Source: Cyanoderma ruficeps
Lineage: Eukaryota > Chordata > Aves > Passeriformes > Timaliidae
Length of the DNA: 64,000 bases
Direction of reading: 5' to 3'
Assembly: GCA_008694505.1 (NCBI GenBank)
Contig: VZDJ01000116.1
Span: 19,147,716-19,211,715 of the forward strand
The notes under the pieces are model-generated. The model did no database searches and was not told where the DNA came from. It saw nothing but the letters and a program-made list of their open reading frames with translations. Position 1 is the stretch's first letter. Each line of letters begins with the position of its first letter. Shown here piece by piece: positions 39,971 to 53,836 of this stretch. A program made the position numbers and the translations under genes.

Positions 39971-42900
39971 AGTTGTTCTACACTTCCAAAGCTGAATTAT
40001 CCTCCAGCTTTGTAATTTGTTGCAGCAGTGGCAGCAGGTTTTGGTTCTAGTTGCATCTCTCTGTGAATGTCAATAAAATCTTGATTTGCAAGAACCATTG
40101 TCCAGCCTGATCTCTCCTCCAGTCCTATTAAATAGCAAGAACTCTGGTACAACTGCATTACAAATACCATGTAATTCTGTCAGATAAGGCCTGGTATCAT
40201 TTTCATGGGTTTTCTTTGGGGAAAGGTACGAGTAGTTTCTGATTGCTATACATATAGGTACAAGTTTTCAGTCTTTTCCTGGAAAATAGGAAGCGCTTCA
40301 AAACTGGGCCCCTCTAAGCCACTGTATCTAAAGCAAGTAATTGTTTTTTTGCACTTTTCCCTGTGAAAAAGTAATTTCTGTGGGATAACACTGCAGCTGT
40401 GGTAATTGCATCTTTACTTCAGACTGTGTGAAGAATGGTAAGATAAACAAGTGTAAGTAGGCTGTGCAGGAGAATCTGCAGTGAGGATTGGACTAAGCTC
40501 TGTATGGCAGGAGGAGAAATGGAGACTGCTGTGGTGTGGTAGTAGGAGGCAACCAGGCCTGTGTGGGGGGCAGAGACAGGACTGAATTTCCAGCTGGGTG
40601 GGGAAGTTGATCTGTGTCAGCACAGAAGGGAGAGCAGTGAGGGACTTCAGCCTGACTGGAGATGAAGTCACACGGGGCTCTGATTTCTGTCTTCCCAGTA
40701 GTGTTTGCTCCTGTGTAGCACAGGGCAGTTCCTAGATGTCCACTGGATCTGGTGTTATTTCTACTTTGTTGGGAGAGTGGTATCCTAGTCCGGGCTTGAA
40801 GGCCAACTCATCTTACCACCTTGCAGCTGGGGCAAGGGAAAGGTACTTACCTTGTCTGAACCGTGGCAGCTTGTGGCTGTTGCAGCTCTGAGCTGCTTAC
40901 CTCACTTCTGCTCAGTTGCCTGTCGCCAGAACTTACCCCTGATGTTCAAAGGTAATGCAGCAGGAACAGTGACAGTGCACTGTGCAATCCTCCCTACTTG
41001 GTCAGTTCTGCTCGTTTTTGGCATCCTCTGCCATCTCTCCTCCATCTAAAGCTGTAGTCCCACAATGTCCAGGTTGTGTTACTGCTCTCTGATGTTGCTG
41101 TGAACTCAGCCAGTCCCTGCAGCCCCAATGGGCTGGGCACTCAGCAGCTTTGTGCAGGATGGCAGTACCAGCTGGCAGCAGACTGGGGCTGCATCTCAGG
41201 TGTTCATTTAAAAGATGACTGGAAACAACTGTAAGAAATCAGATATGGGCAAGACAGAGGGAGCTTCACATTCACCTTCTCGTGACAGTTTTTAGAAACT
41301 GCACCGAATTGTCAGTGCGCTCTATTTTCTTTATATTTATGTTTGAAGTGTCAGACTCTGCATCTTTACGTGTCACATTCCTTAGGGAGAGGCCCAGAAT
41401 AATCTTAATTTGTGTATATCTTGATGACTTTTAAGTGCACAGTGGCAAAGAAAGCCTGATCTGACTTTAAAGCAAACTCACCTTTTTCAGTCTGAGCACA
41501 GAACTCTCCCATGACATGGTGCCCACATTAGGCAGTCACTTATTGGGCTCTGTAAATGCAAGGCACACGGACAAATCTGTGTGCTCTCCAGATTGCAGAA
41601 CTTCCATAGGGGAGGCAGAGTTGCAATAGAGGGAATGTGGAACCACTTCTGTTGTTGTATCCAATGTGTTTTGACAGGAAAGTGCTGTCTCAGCCAGTCC
41701 TGGATGTTGCCAGGAGACACTTCAAGCGTAATTAGGGGTGTAGGCTGCAGTTCAAAGCTGGCTATTGTTCATTTGTTCTGCTGCTGTGGCAGATGGGCTT
41801 TGAGTCACAAAGACATTGCCAAGGTCTGTAGATAGATCTCCATAAGACATTGCTTGTATGACCCTGAAGCTTGCAATGGTTGGACATCCATCTAGCTACC
41901 TCCAAGGCTGGTTCTGGCCACGTAATCCATGACGATTGCTCTGTTGATAGAGAAGAATATTATGCCCTTATAACAAACAAGGTGGTTGTATTTAAGAATG
42001 CCCTGAGGTGATAGATCTTTCCCACACCTTAATGGAGCAGCAGGTGATCTTTACTTTCTAGGCATGATGCAAAAAACCACTTGGGTAGCAGTAGAAGAAT
42101 GATGGGCTTGTGGGTGGAAAGATTTTTGATTCACAGTCTGGCTGAGTTTGTTGTCTGGCAGATTGGGTGCCAATAAACTGGTGAAAACGTGGCCTTGAAA
42201 TAGGTAAGGATGAGCCTTTTGTCTTACACACATCTCTCAGTGAATCATCTCTGTGCACAGATGTCCAGAAACTCCTGCTTACTCAACAAATGCACTCTGC
42301 AAAGCCTCATTTATTACACACCTTTAGAAGATTGAATTCCAGCAGCCTTTGAAATCTGTAGGATTGAATGTGATATGGGCCAGCAGGGAGAGAGAGGCAC
42401 ATACTATACGTGATAAGAGATCGTGTTGCCAAGGGGTTTTTTTCCCCCTGATTTTTAACAATTTGTTTGTTTACAGGAAAACAAATTGAGTGATCTGAAA
42501 TTAAATTTGCATCTGCTTGATGGAAGGAGGAAACTGCTTTATTTATGTTTTCCAGATTAAGTTAAGTGAATGGGGTTTTCTTGTTCACTTTGCTTTTATT
42601 TTTCAAAAACATGTTCCTGTTTAAATTTAGGTGAATTTGGTTCTGAAATACAATTCTGGAATAGAAAATTCAAGCTCCATATGAAACCATCGTGGAGGCC
42701 AGATAGCCTTATCAACTACTCTTTGGAGCTGATCTTATTAAACCTTTTGAAACAGTCTTGCTCTCAGTCTTTCCAATTGGAGAGTTTGTTAGGTTGGGCT
42801 GGAAAAAGGACCATTTCTGTACCAGACGTAGAAAGAACATCAGAATCTGGGCATTTGGGGTTTCTGCTGCGTCTTCCTTTGCAGAAGAAATGGTCCCAGC

Positions 42901-45894
42901 ATGACCTTGGCTGCTTTGGGTGGTACTGCTGGGGTGGTGCTGCTCTGCCCTGTGGGTTTGCCATATGTGGAGAGGATGTGTAGAGGAGTCTCCACATGGA
43001 GCTCTCTGGGTTCTGACAGCCTATTTGCATCTGCCCCAAGCTGTGTTATGATCCATCAGGCTCTTTCCAGAAGGGGATTTCCATAAACAGACTGTGCATT
43101 TTGATTTACCATGACTTCTCTTTTTTTTTTTTCCCTTTTAATACAAGGAAGAACAGCAGATTTTTTTTATAGTGATGAACTATCTCAAGCAAAGTAGGAA
43201 GGTGTTACAGCATAGACGCAGGGTCCTCTGGCTTTACTTTTTTGTGTGCTTCTCATATTGATAAATGGTGTTTCTATCTGAAGGGAGAAGAACTCAGCTG
43301 TAGAGTGATTGAGATTTTTGTGCAGATTTTTGGTCCAGCTCCTGCTCAGATCAGCTTCAAAGGCTGAAGCAGTGATAAAGCTGCTCAGAGCCTTGTCCAG
43401 TCAAGTTCTGAATTGCTCCAAGTACAGAAATAGCCCAACCTCCCTGGGCCCTTGATTTAGTGGTGAATCAGCTTAAATGTGGAGGATTTTTTCTTCTCCT
43501 TTATACCTTGCTGGAAATTCCTTGGCTCAATTGCCTGCCAAGAAGGTTGGTCCTTGTTTGAAAGACTTGATACCCATTTTTGTGATGATGACTCATAAGT
43601 CTGGGCAGATCATAGATAAGGAAAGTAAAATAATGCATCCCTGAGCTGTTACTGTTCCTGAACAGGGCCAGCAGCTTTCAGTTTGAAGGCTGCACAGTAA
43701 AAGTAAGATTAATTTTCTGCTCATCTCCCTGTTTCATTAAATTCCTGGTCTCAGCAACAGATTCATTTTGGACTATTTTCTGTTCTTGTTGCCATCTTTG
43801 TCACTGGAATGGGATATCAGTATGTTAATGCCTCATATAACCTGTGAATGATGGTAGAGCACAGTCCCTCTTTGACATTTTCAATGCCCTGTAATTTCAT
43901 TATCTGGTCATTCTTCCCTTCCCCTGCAGTGTAGTGTGTCTGACATGGTGATTGCCACTCCTAATGTCTTTTTCTGGTACTGCTTCCAAAGATTTTCCTC
44001 TGTCATTATGAGTGCTTTGCCTTTCTTAAAAGGAAGGTAATTCTTTGGGTAAAGAAGGACTTTATCTTGCATCCTCAAACTATATTATTTTTCTTGGGGC
44101 AGAAATAATAAATTGCTGCTTCTTTGCAATTTTCATCTTGAAGGATTTTATAGAACCATGTCAGATACATAGACATCACTCTTCACTGTAACATGGTCAC
44201 TTTTCTGAGTGGAATAGGGGAGGTCTGTGTTTAAGGAGTGTCTCCTCATTCAGCTATGGAGGAGAGAGGTGTTGTGTGTCTGACATGCTCTTCGTGTTCC
44301 ACTTCAGACAATCATCTTGGCATTTCTCAGATCCCTCATTATTGCAAGGCTGGAGGACAGCAGCAGTGCCCCTGGCTTCTCTTTTCCTGTCTTCCTATGG
44401 TACAATAATTCTTCTTTTTTTTGGTGGGATATTGCTTTGTTTTGACTTTCGTGGTTAAGGTCTGAAGTTTGTTCAGAAGAGTTGAGAAGTGTCTTGGGAT
44501 TTGCACGATTTGGGTACACATAAGATGCTGTAGATTGCTCCAGACAAAATGTCCCTTATAGTTCCACCTTCTTATGTAACAAGCTCCTGGAGTGAGTGTA
44601 TGCAGGTGACAGGATGAAATCCTGCTTGTAAATGTCTCTATATATCAAAGATAGTAGAGGTCAGGGCTCTTTCTAGGAAAAAGCACTCATTAAATGCTTA
44701 TACTAAGCCAGAAGAATGTGACCACATTAGCCTCAGTTAACAGCAGGGAATTTTGTAGTGTGTAAGAGCCTGCAAATCTTGTAATTCCCTTCTTCCCTCC
44801 TTCCCAAGTACATCTGAGCTCTTCTGATACATACACATATTAATTCTCTGTTAATTCTGGACTTTGCACAGGACTGAAGCAGTGCATGGAGACTTACTGA
44901 GCAGTGGAATTACAGCCTGGTGTTTAGAGCAAGGGCAGACACTGCTTGCAGCAAGGACATTTACCTAGAGCCAGCCTTGTGTCAGAGCCCCTGCTCTAGC
45001 TCGGGACAGAGTGAGATTCTGCATTTTGCACTAGAACTGCCACATGTCCCTGTTGAGAGCTGACACAGAGCAGCTGGGTGGGAGAGCTGTTTGTGGAGGC
45101 TGTTGGCCAGGGAAGGTCAGTCTCCCAGCTCTCCCCTCTCTATATTGACTAGAAGGGAATCCAAAGGAGACCAAGCTCCTTGGACTAGGAGCTCTAAACC
45201 TTTTGAAAGAGGAAACATTTAATGTCTAGAAGAAGCTTTATGGAACTGACTTTTCAGCCGTGCTGAGTAATCTTGCTAAAGAGGCTACCTTGTTTTACAG
45301 CTTTAAATCTACTTGGGGCAGAATATTAGCAATTATCCCACAGGGAACAATCCTGTTTTTTCTGGATGAGCTAATAGGCTTCTTGCATCTCTAATTTCCA
45401 TTGTGCTGTGAAGATGTGGCTGGTTATAACTGAAGGCTGTGAGAAGGGACTGGTCAGCTCATTGCCAAACTGCTGTAATTCATGGGTGTTGTACATGGGC
45501 TGCAGTTTGCTTAACATTGCAATCCGTGTATTCTAAATAGTTTTCATGAAGCTTGGCCAATAAAATTACAGGTTTATTATGTTCGTGTGGATCTCGTTTA
45601 ATCAAGAATGCCACACGTGCTGAGAATGCAAAGCTGTTCTCGAGCAGTGCCTCTGGATGTCAAATGTGTGTGAATCAAATTGGTTTTATTTTCCTTTATG
45701 TTTGAATGGAAATACAGTATTCTTGAATGGAAAGGGCTCATGGCATCTGCAAGTAGTTGCAGTAGCTGTTCAAGAGTGCTCTGTGGTATTCTGACTGTGG
45801 CATTGCTAATCTGAGGCATCTAAAACAGCCTGACATAATTTCTTGGCAGGGAGAGAAGGGAAAATAATGCAATGGAAATAATTCAAAATCATTT

Positions 45895-45994
45895 TGTATA
45901 TCTATAATTATATATATCTATATCTATATATGTATCTATAATTATAATTTTATATATATATATATANTAAAATGTATGCATATATGCATGTGTG
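45895..45994. repeat. TA-rich microsatellite (TATATC/TA)n with an unresolved base
   Basis: An almost pure A/T run built of TATATC and TA units, then the palindrome GCATATATGC near 45978. An N sits at 45967 inside the (TA)n run. Length is probably polymorphic or misassembled. Confidence 0.9.
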
Positions 45995-48900
45995 TAAGGG
46001 AAAAGTAAAAATAAGAGAATGTGAGATTTTGTTGTTTTGTTTGAAGGCATTGCTGGCCTCCAAGAGCTAGGGCTTGTAGAAAAGGAAAATGCAGCCATCC
46101 ATGAGAGGTAACTTGAGCTCTGTGATGCAGTGGAGGACGCTGGTGTTCTGACAGCATGGGTTAAAGCTGAGCCCCTGGTGCCCGTTTTAGTGCATCAGTT
46201 TTGTAATGAGAGCTGCTCTGGCTGCTGGAGTGTTGTGAGGAGCTGTGGAGCCGTTGGAATCAGTCTTGTGCTTGTGTAGTTGCTGGAGAGATCTGTATCA
46301 ATTGCCATTTGAGAGGCTGGACTGGGGAGTATCTTCATTCTTCTGTGTTGTACATGTGAATTTACAACAGGTTACACTGTTCCAATAACTAGGTTTACTG
46401 AAGATTATCTTTGGAGCTCTTGCTGTCAGTCCTGCTATAAAAAGGGCCCAGAGAAATATTTCTGTTTTGGGAGGTGTTTTATAAGACGTAGTTTGTAGAT
46501 GATCATCTTAGTGAAAGGACAGTCATAAAACATCAGAGGCAAAAATGGGCCTTTGGATTTGTTCTTTACTCTGTCACAGGTACTTTAAAGATGTGCTCAC
46601 CTTTTCCTGTGTGTGCATCCTGCAAGGTAAAACAAAGAATCTGTGCAGAGTTAATACACTGACACCATCTATTTGACTCAGCCCTCTGGTCCCCACCGTG
46701 CTTCAGCCTCTGGTGATGTTCAGAGCTCTCAGCTTTTGCCAGCTCTACACCTTCTCATGAAAAGTATATTGCTCCCTCCTGTGACTTCATGGTACTGATA
46801 AAGACCTTGTGGTGTGACTGGTGAGGGAGAGAAGAGATTATTCTGATGGTAATCCAGGGCTCTCGAGACAGTAAAGAGGAGAAGAAAGCTCTCACAGACC
46901 ATGCAGAGTGGCCATTACAGATCTTGTTTAGTCAGTTTGCATTCTTACTTTGTTGCACTGCATAGCCATTCCCTTTTATGTTCCTCAAGGGGCAGAATGA
47001 TTTTTGGAGGCTTTGAGAAATTTCTGATGCACCACTTAAAATATTCCAATGCAGGAATAGTCAGTGGGACTGTTAATGTTCTTTGGAGCCCTTCTGAAGT
47101 GATGGGTGGTTTTGATATCTCAATGTAGGGTGCAAGATAACCCTATAGTCCATGTATGTGAAATTCCCTGAAGGTCATCTGGAAACCCTGCAGTGCTGCA
47201 AAGGATTTTCAGAGAACGTGAGACTCTGTCTCTTCCCCCTTTTCTACAACCAGATTTTGGGTCCCAGATGTTATTCTGATGGTGATGCAGGTGCTAGAAG
47301 AGCAAAGCACTGAGCCTTCCTTTGTCAAGCACGTGTAAAAAGGATCTATCTCTTAGAGTTTAGCATCATAAACCTTGATCTTAAAAGCAGTCCCAGTTCA
47401 AATGTCAGTCAGCAGTCTCAGTTGTCATAGATTCTTATAAGAGATACAGACAGTGGCTCGATATGAAGAGTGTGCTTCTATTTCTCTGTCTCCTGGAGGG
47501 CAAGAATCTTTCAGGTCCATAGAAATAATTTTTTAGATCCCTAAGTAAGGAAAGGAGAGAGATCTCACAACATCAAACCTTCTGAAAGTTTGCTGTTGAA
47601 GTGAGGGTTGCAGAATGGAGCCTGGAGGTGTCTGACCAACTGTCCCTGGGCCCCAACCAGCTGTAAAAGGATTCCAGGAGTTGATAGCTTTGGATTTCTG
47701 CAAAGGTGATTTGCCTCTTTTCTCTTATACAATCCATGCATAATGCAGAGTCTGTACTTTTGAGTTTCCTACTTTTACAGCTTGGAATTCTCAACCATAA
47801 TGTTGCATTAAAGGAGATTGGAATTCAAGTTCCTCTATTTTTTTCAGCTTCTTTTCTTTTTTTTTTTGTAAGTAACAGAACACTTAAGTCTGTAAGAAAA
47901 ATTGCCCTTGACAGCTTCAACTGTGCTGTTCCAGATCTCCCCATGTAGGCACAAGCACAAGATATTTCTAAAGAGGGAAAAAACCCATTTTCTTTCTTAC
48001 TACAGTCAAAACCAGAAGAATGGGTTTTTTTCCTTAAACACATCCTCCCCTCCCTCCCACCCTCTTGCACTATTGGACTGACACTAAAAATTACAATTAT
48101 GTTGTGGATCTCAAAGATTCCTTAATTTTCTCCCAACCATGAGCTGGTGGCAATTTTTTGGCCAATTTTGTCCAGCTAAAGCTGGACAACTTTTTGAGAG
48201 CAGGGGCAGGGTGGGGAGGTGGGTGGGTGAAAAATACATTTAAGGTTTTAGTGCTGAGACAGACTAGAGAGATTTCATGTAAGTCTGCTTGGTTAGGCCT
48301 TCCACAGGAGATAAAATCCTGGCTCCAGGGATGTTTGGCACGAGCAAAAGCTGCTTTGCACAGGAGCAAAGAAAGGAAATTGCCCAGACAGAGTGTGTTT
48401 TCACAGCAATATATGAAAATTCACAGATGAAAATAATTTTGCTTTCCTGTTTAATGATACAAGACTATTAAATAATAACGATAATAAAAAGCTACTCATG
48501 ATGCAAGTAGTTCAGCCATTGTAATGATGAGGAAATATGTGCACATGACAAATACAGAATAAAAATACAAATAATTAAGGTGATTAAAATCACGAGTAGA
48601 GATTATTTCGTAGGAATATGGGTAGGAAAAGAGCAAACTCTGACCTTACCGTAGTTGAGCCACTAAGTTTTAAAGTAGGTTTTGTCACCTGCAGATGAGA
48701 ACTGCATAAACAGAAGTTCAAGGTCAGGAGAGTGCAGTTAATTGGACAGACCACATTTTTATTACCTCAATATATAAGATAATCAGATCATTTAATTTTT
48801 TTAAATCTGTAATAATGTAAAAATATGTTAATTGGCTATTTAGTACTCCAGCTCTTGCTTCTGACCTTTTATCTGTCAAGAGCCCTGACTCGTGTTTGTC

Positions 48901-51639
48901 TCTTACCTCGGGCACTTTCCTATTCTGTGTGTCCCACTCAGCCTGGCTGACCCAAGTTGCCTGTGATACCTACTCATATAATCCAAAGGATCACTTTAAT
49001 TTTTATCTTGTTCTTCCTGTGATGATTCTCATACTTCACCTTCCCTACCATTTAAATATAAATACTCCATGTAAGCCTATTTAAGACATTGTGATTACAT
49101 GATGAATTTGTACAATGATGTTACAGTTGTTTAAAGTAGGTTCTCATATGTGGTGGAAAATCTGATTATTGGATGTTGATAGTTGCAGAACCAGAACTTG
49201 AACAATTTTTGCATTTTGCTCTTTTCCCCTCTGTGCCGTGCTTGCCACTTGGCAAACTGCAACAATTCTTATTTCCCTGGACTGTTGTGAGGAAGGGAAT
49301 AAGCCAAAGTCTAAGGCACTTGGATTTGCAGTTAATAAGGGTCCAGGAGTGGAAGGTCTTTTAACTGGCCATGAAAAACAGAGGGGTGAGGGTTTATCTC
49401 CCAGCAGGTACATTGTTTTCCTCCACGGTAACATCTGTAAAACTCCAACTTCTGGACTGGTTCGCCTGTGCTAGAAGGGAGGCATTTTCACATGAAGTAA
49501 ACCTTTGTAGACATGGTGCTGGAATGGATACAGGATCTCCTATCCATCTTCTTTAGCAGGATATCTATCTAGTCCATCTTCTGTCCCTGGGGGGAGAGAG
49601 AATCTCTTGCCCATGCACTGGTCAATAACAATTGTTTGAGTTGCTAATTGGAATCTGGAGAAGGTCACTAATATTTATATATGTATATGTATGTATGCAG
49701 GGGAGAGGTGAGAGGGCATGTGTGTGAGAGGAGTAAGAGTTCCTGAGTAGAACCTGGACTCTGAAATGGAAAAGCTATAAGGAGCCTGAATTTTCTTGAA
49801 ATATCACCTTTATAGAACTTTTTTTTCCCCTCTTCCTTTCAGAAATGCCTCAGACACCAAATTTCCCACATAGTTTAGCTTCTTTTACAGAAGCAGACAC
49901 TCTTGCCTTCAAGAAAAACCCTTTCCTGTCCTGGCAGTTTATAGGATGTCAAAGGGCTATGCTCTCTTACTTTTTAAAAAATTATTTTTAAATTGAGAAC
50001 TGTCCTGTGAAGGTACTGTACCCATACTTGGAGTTAGAGTTATTCCTTCTTTTCAGGTCTCCCCATGTCAGAAGCTTTAAACGGCCCTTCAGCAGAAATG
50101 TGACTGACTCCACAGAGATAAATTGCTGCACAAAATCTGCTGGTCCGCAAATGGTATCAGGAGATAATTGGAATAAGAACTGAGCCAGCAAAGTATCTGG
50201 GGCCTTTTTTCATTTTCTTCTTGAACTTGGAGCTGTGCACACAACGGCTTTAAAAGGAAGGTGGAGAAGGGAAAAAAGATAAAGTTTCCAAGGCTTTAGA
50301 GGGGACTTCTGAGCAAGGGGGAAGAACTGAGATATGTGATCTGGTGTGGGTTGCTGAATCAATAGAAATAAATTATGAGTTCTTTGCTATCACCTCTTAT
50401 AAGGTATGATAGAGGACTCATAAATCATATCACTGCCTGACAGAAGAGATTGTATTTATGTTAAACTGAGTTACACAGAGATAAAGTTCAGGCTTCTGTT
50501 ATTTTAAGCAATCTAGATGTGTTTTCTGGTGGGAATGTGTGTTTGTGTGCAGAAAAACCATCCTGAAGAGCTGGGAAAAGTTCTGTGGAGCAAAACTGTG
50601 CCTTGTCAGGGGAGTGGATCAGATAATCTGGGGAGTATTTTCTATCTCTGACTTCTCTGACTAATGCTACTCACGAGCTGCTGGTAGTGTTGGTGTGTCC
50701 ACCCTCCCTTCCAGTGTGTTTATTCCTAATCACCACACCTTTTCCAGACACTCTCTCCTAATTCTGTGTGGCTGATAATTGCTTTTATATTACACAGACA
50801 CATGCACATGAGTGTGTGCACTCTCCTGCAGCCTCTGGGACAGAATCCAGCTGCTCTTTAAGGACTGGTAACATTGCTGTAGGCATCTCATTTATTTCTT
50901 TATTGAGGAGGTTTGGCACAATTGCAATTAGGGTTGCAATTTTTGTGTGTGTGCACTAAAGGTAAGCATGCAGGTATACAGGAGATATACTTGCTGAAAC
51001 TGAGGCTGGCTTTACCAATTCTATTTCTTACTTTCTTGGGAAAAATGTTGCGTGAGTGATATTGCCCAATTTTTGATGAGTAGTGGAGACAAAAGAGCCT
51101 TTTGCAGCCACTCCACAGCTAGTGGCTGTGAATACCCTCCCTTTGGCTGATAATTGGAATGTCTGCCTTGGGAGGAGGAAAATAAGACTTCTTTTCCCAC
51201 ATTGTTGTAAAACATCATAGTCCAATTCCTTTTCTGAGTCCTGGAGTCATTAGTCATTGCTTTGCTGGTGGGGTTATTCAGCTGCATTCACTGCCATGGC
51301 AAGGATTTGTATGTGCAAGGCATCTCTGAACATATCCTAAATTACAGTCCCTGCACAAAAATGCCTAAAACTAAAAGCATGAAAGACCCTGTCAAATTCA
51401 ATTAAAAACACTTTCTGATTTGTGAGAGGCCAGTAAGGTAAATCCATAACTCTGGAAGAGGTGTCTCTCTCAGTGTTGATGCTGACAGGTGCTGTTCCTT
51501 TGACAGACTGGGCTTGCCCTTGAATTGCCAAGACATCCAAGAGAACCAGCACACAAAATTTCCGCCCTGCTTTTGCTCATAAAGGCACGAGAGGAGAGTT
51601 GGGCTTTCCACATCTGGTTCTTTCTGCAAGGCACTGTAG

Positions 51640-51729
51640 TGGTTTTAGGTTTTAGTTTTAGTTCTGGGTTGTTTATTTATTTTTTTTTGGTTTAATTTTG
51701 TTTTGTTGTTTTGTTTGTTTGTTTTTTTC
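51640..51729 (+). repeat. T/G-rich low-complexity tract
   Basis: Runs of GGTTTTAG, then (T)n and GTTTGTTTG units. It has almost no C until CACCC at the end. It could be an old A-rich retroelement tail on the minus strand, but no element body is recognisable beside it. Confidence 0.7.
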
Positions 51730-52194
51730 ACCCTCAGATTCTGAGATTCTGTTCATTCAGTGCAAGTCCTGGAAATGGGATTTTCAAACTGCTGCTTACA
51801 CCTGTTAGGTGCTTTTGGGAAGGTAACGTGATGTGTCTCCAGCTGTGCCAGTGGGAAGACTTCTGCTCTGACTCCAGCCCATTGTGCTGCCTGGTTAATA
51901 TTGAAAAGGGAGGAGGGCCGGGGACAGAAGGAGCCTGCTGTGGCAGTTTTCCTACTGGAAAGTGATAAGCAACACAGGCAAAGGAAGATTAAAGGCAAAT
52001 ATCCTCCTTTTCGTTACTGGTTCTTGTTTTGAAGACAAATTTGACAGTCTCAGCTGTTTGGAGATCACAAGTTCACTGGAACATGTTTTGTTTCTGTGTG
52101 TGATCTTGGGACTTGTCTCTTTCAGTTTCAGAGGGCTCTTTTGCCTGCACTGCCTGAAGCCACCCACAGATCATTTTTGTCTCCCCAGAGATAT

Positions 52195-52226
52195 TAAAAA
52201 AAGAAAAAAAAAAAGAAAAAAAAAAG
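52195..52226 (+). repeat. A-rich low-complexity tract
   Basis: Poly-A broken by single G residues. No retroelement or retrogene is recognisable immediately upstream. Confidence 0.75.
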
Positions 52227-52724
52227 TAAGGAAAAGTCCTTTGCTGCAGGTTAAGTTGGCAAAGCTTTAGTCTTATACAAGTGCTACTCTGATTTCCAGG
52301 GGCAGGATTTGGCCTTTGTTTGTTATCAGTATCTCTGCTGTTTTCTTCTTGTGTCTTAGGATGTACTATTCATTAATTCCTATTATCTAGAGATAAGTTT
52401 TCTTCAGCTATGCTCACCAGACTGGGGAAAAAAGGGGAAATTGGTATTTAAGGTATGTGTGTTCCTTTTTAGCTAGTCATTCTCTTACTCTGGGTGAACT
52501 CAGATTGGTATTTCATCTTCCAGATGATGCCTCTTACTTTAAATTATCAAAATGTGCTGAATTGGATTCTTTCAACTATGCTGAATTCCTCAATGGAGAC
52601 TCTTTTTCAGAATAAAGTGGTCTTTGATTTTTTTGTATGTATTCACAAAATGGATTGAACCAAACTCTTAAAAATTGATTTGGATTCTTCTTTCTGAGTG
52701 TTTCCACATAGAGAAACACTTAAA

Positions 52725-52802
52725 ATTTCACTTAACCTCTCTTTGTCTCCTCATCAGTAAAACAAAGATGCCATTGCTTGCCTTGTTTCATAGTGGTGAT
52801 GC
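52725..52802 (+). mobile_element. Amniote MIR-type SINE remnant (core)
   Basis: CACTTAACCTCTCTTTGTCTCC followed by CATCAGTAAAACAAAGATG is close to the MIR core 'cacttaacctctctgtgcctcagtttccccatctgtaaaatggg'. The following TTGCTTGCCTTGTTTCATAGTGG keeps the spacing of the MIR 'acctacctcatagggttg' block. This is the best preserved MIR in the window. Confidence 0.7.
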
Positions 52803-53308
52803 TTGCAGAATCTGTTAACACCTGTGGAATTTAAATTCCTCTCCTGGGAGCTTTGTAATAGTTCTATATGCTTCTCACAACTGGAGATAGCACTCTTGGG
52901 TATTGGCAACTTCCCTCAGACCTCCAGTGGAAATGAGGATGGTGATGTTGCAGAGTGTGCTCTCTCAGATGTACACATGTATTTTGGAGGCTGTATTTGT
53001 GTGAAGAGATTTTGATGAGACCAGGATTATGTAGGGGTTGTTTCTGATAATCACTCTACCTTGACACAGGAAAACACTTGTACTGGAATAATTTTCTTCA
53101 GAGCAGCCTGTGCCACGCTGTGTTTGGAATTCTTGGTTAAAGCAGTGATGATAGCAGTTAGTGTTTTAGGTGTAGCTGAACGCAGCTTCACAGTGTCAGG
53201 TCGCCTTTTTCTCAGTCAGCCCATCCAAGGGGGAGGTAAAAAAGGTGTTGTGTTCCATACATCATCATCCTCAGCAACAGTAACTGTGTTCTAAGAGTGA
53301 TTTTGCAC

Positions 53309-53836
53309 TGGTCTGCCGGGCAGGAAAATGTCTCTAGCCGAAGCTGGGTGTGTCCCACCTTAGGGACAGAAGGAGAGCAGGCCAGAAGCATCGCAGTGAG
53401 GGGACAAACTCTTCTACTTTATTTATAATTTAACTACTTTATACATTTGTACAGAGGTCCAGAGATTGGCTACAGAGGTCGCCACCTCTTAACCTGGATG
53501 GTGGACATCACCATCAATCATCTCTTTTCTCAGAGGAGAAGAATGCAAACATTCTAAGAATAAACATTGTTTACAGAAGGCTACGTGAGAACAGAGACAG
53601 AAGGCAGAAAACTGAGGGCAACAGGAAAATGTGTGCCTTTATAGTCAATATATGCCTTTGCACTTGTTTGTTTCTTTATAGTTTCTTCCCTTTCCTTGAC
53701 TAATGAAAATGTCTTTGTCAGGAATTACAAGTTTTTTCACTTTTGCTTCTCTGGTTTTCTCCTCCATCAGCCTGGGGTGGGACAGAGTCACTGTCTGGGT
53801 TGGTGCTTAGTTGCTAGCTGGGGTCAGCCTACCACA
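53309..53836 (-). mobile_element. Solo LTR of an endogenous retrovirus, minus strand
   Basis: Read on the minus strand, the element starts TGTGGTAGGCTGACCCC, a start like that of many songbird ERV LTRs as I remember them. It has TATA-like boxes (TTTATAG on the plus strand at 53638-53644 and 53675-53681), then a polyadenylation signal (TTTATT on the plus strand at 53418-53423), and a short CpG-containing end that finishes CA near 53309. That U3-R-U5 order supports the orientation. About 528 bp long. No gag, pol or env sequence flanks it, so it is most simply a recombined solo LTR. No clean target-site duplication is visible (the flanks share only CAC), so both ends may be off by a few bases. 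Retained CpGs suggest it is younger than the CR1 and MIR remnants. Family and class (ERVK, ERVL or ERV1) cannot be set by eye. Confidence 0.75.

Larger units (their letters stand above)
39971..53308. other. Intronic sequence, no supported gene
   Basis: Contains the TA microsatellite, the MIR at 52.7 kb and the low-complexity tracts. An AT-rich block with several homeodomain-like and E-box-like motifs lies at 48420-48840. No exon was found by splice-site plus coding resemblance. Confidence 0.6.

Noticed and set aside
51735..51765. AGATTCTGAGATTCTG as a CR1 terminal microsatellite
   Set aside because: Only two units, of the wrong sequence, and no CR1 body next to it.
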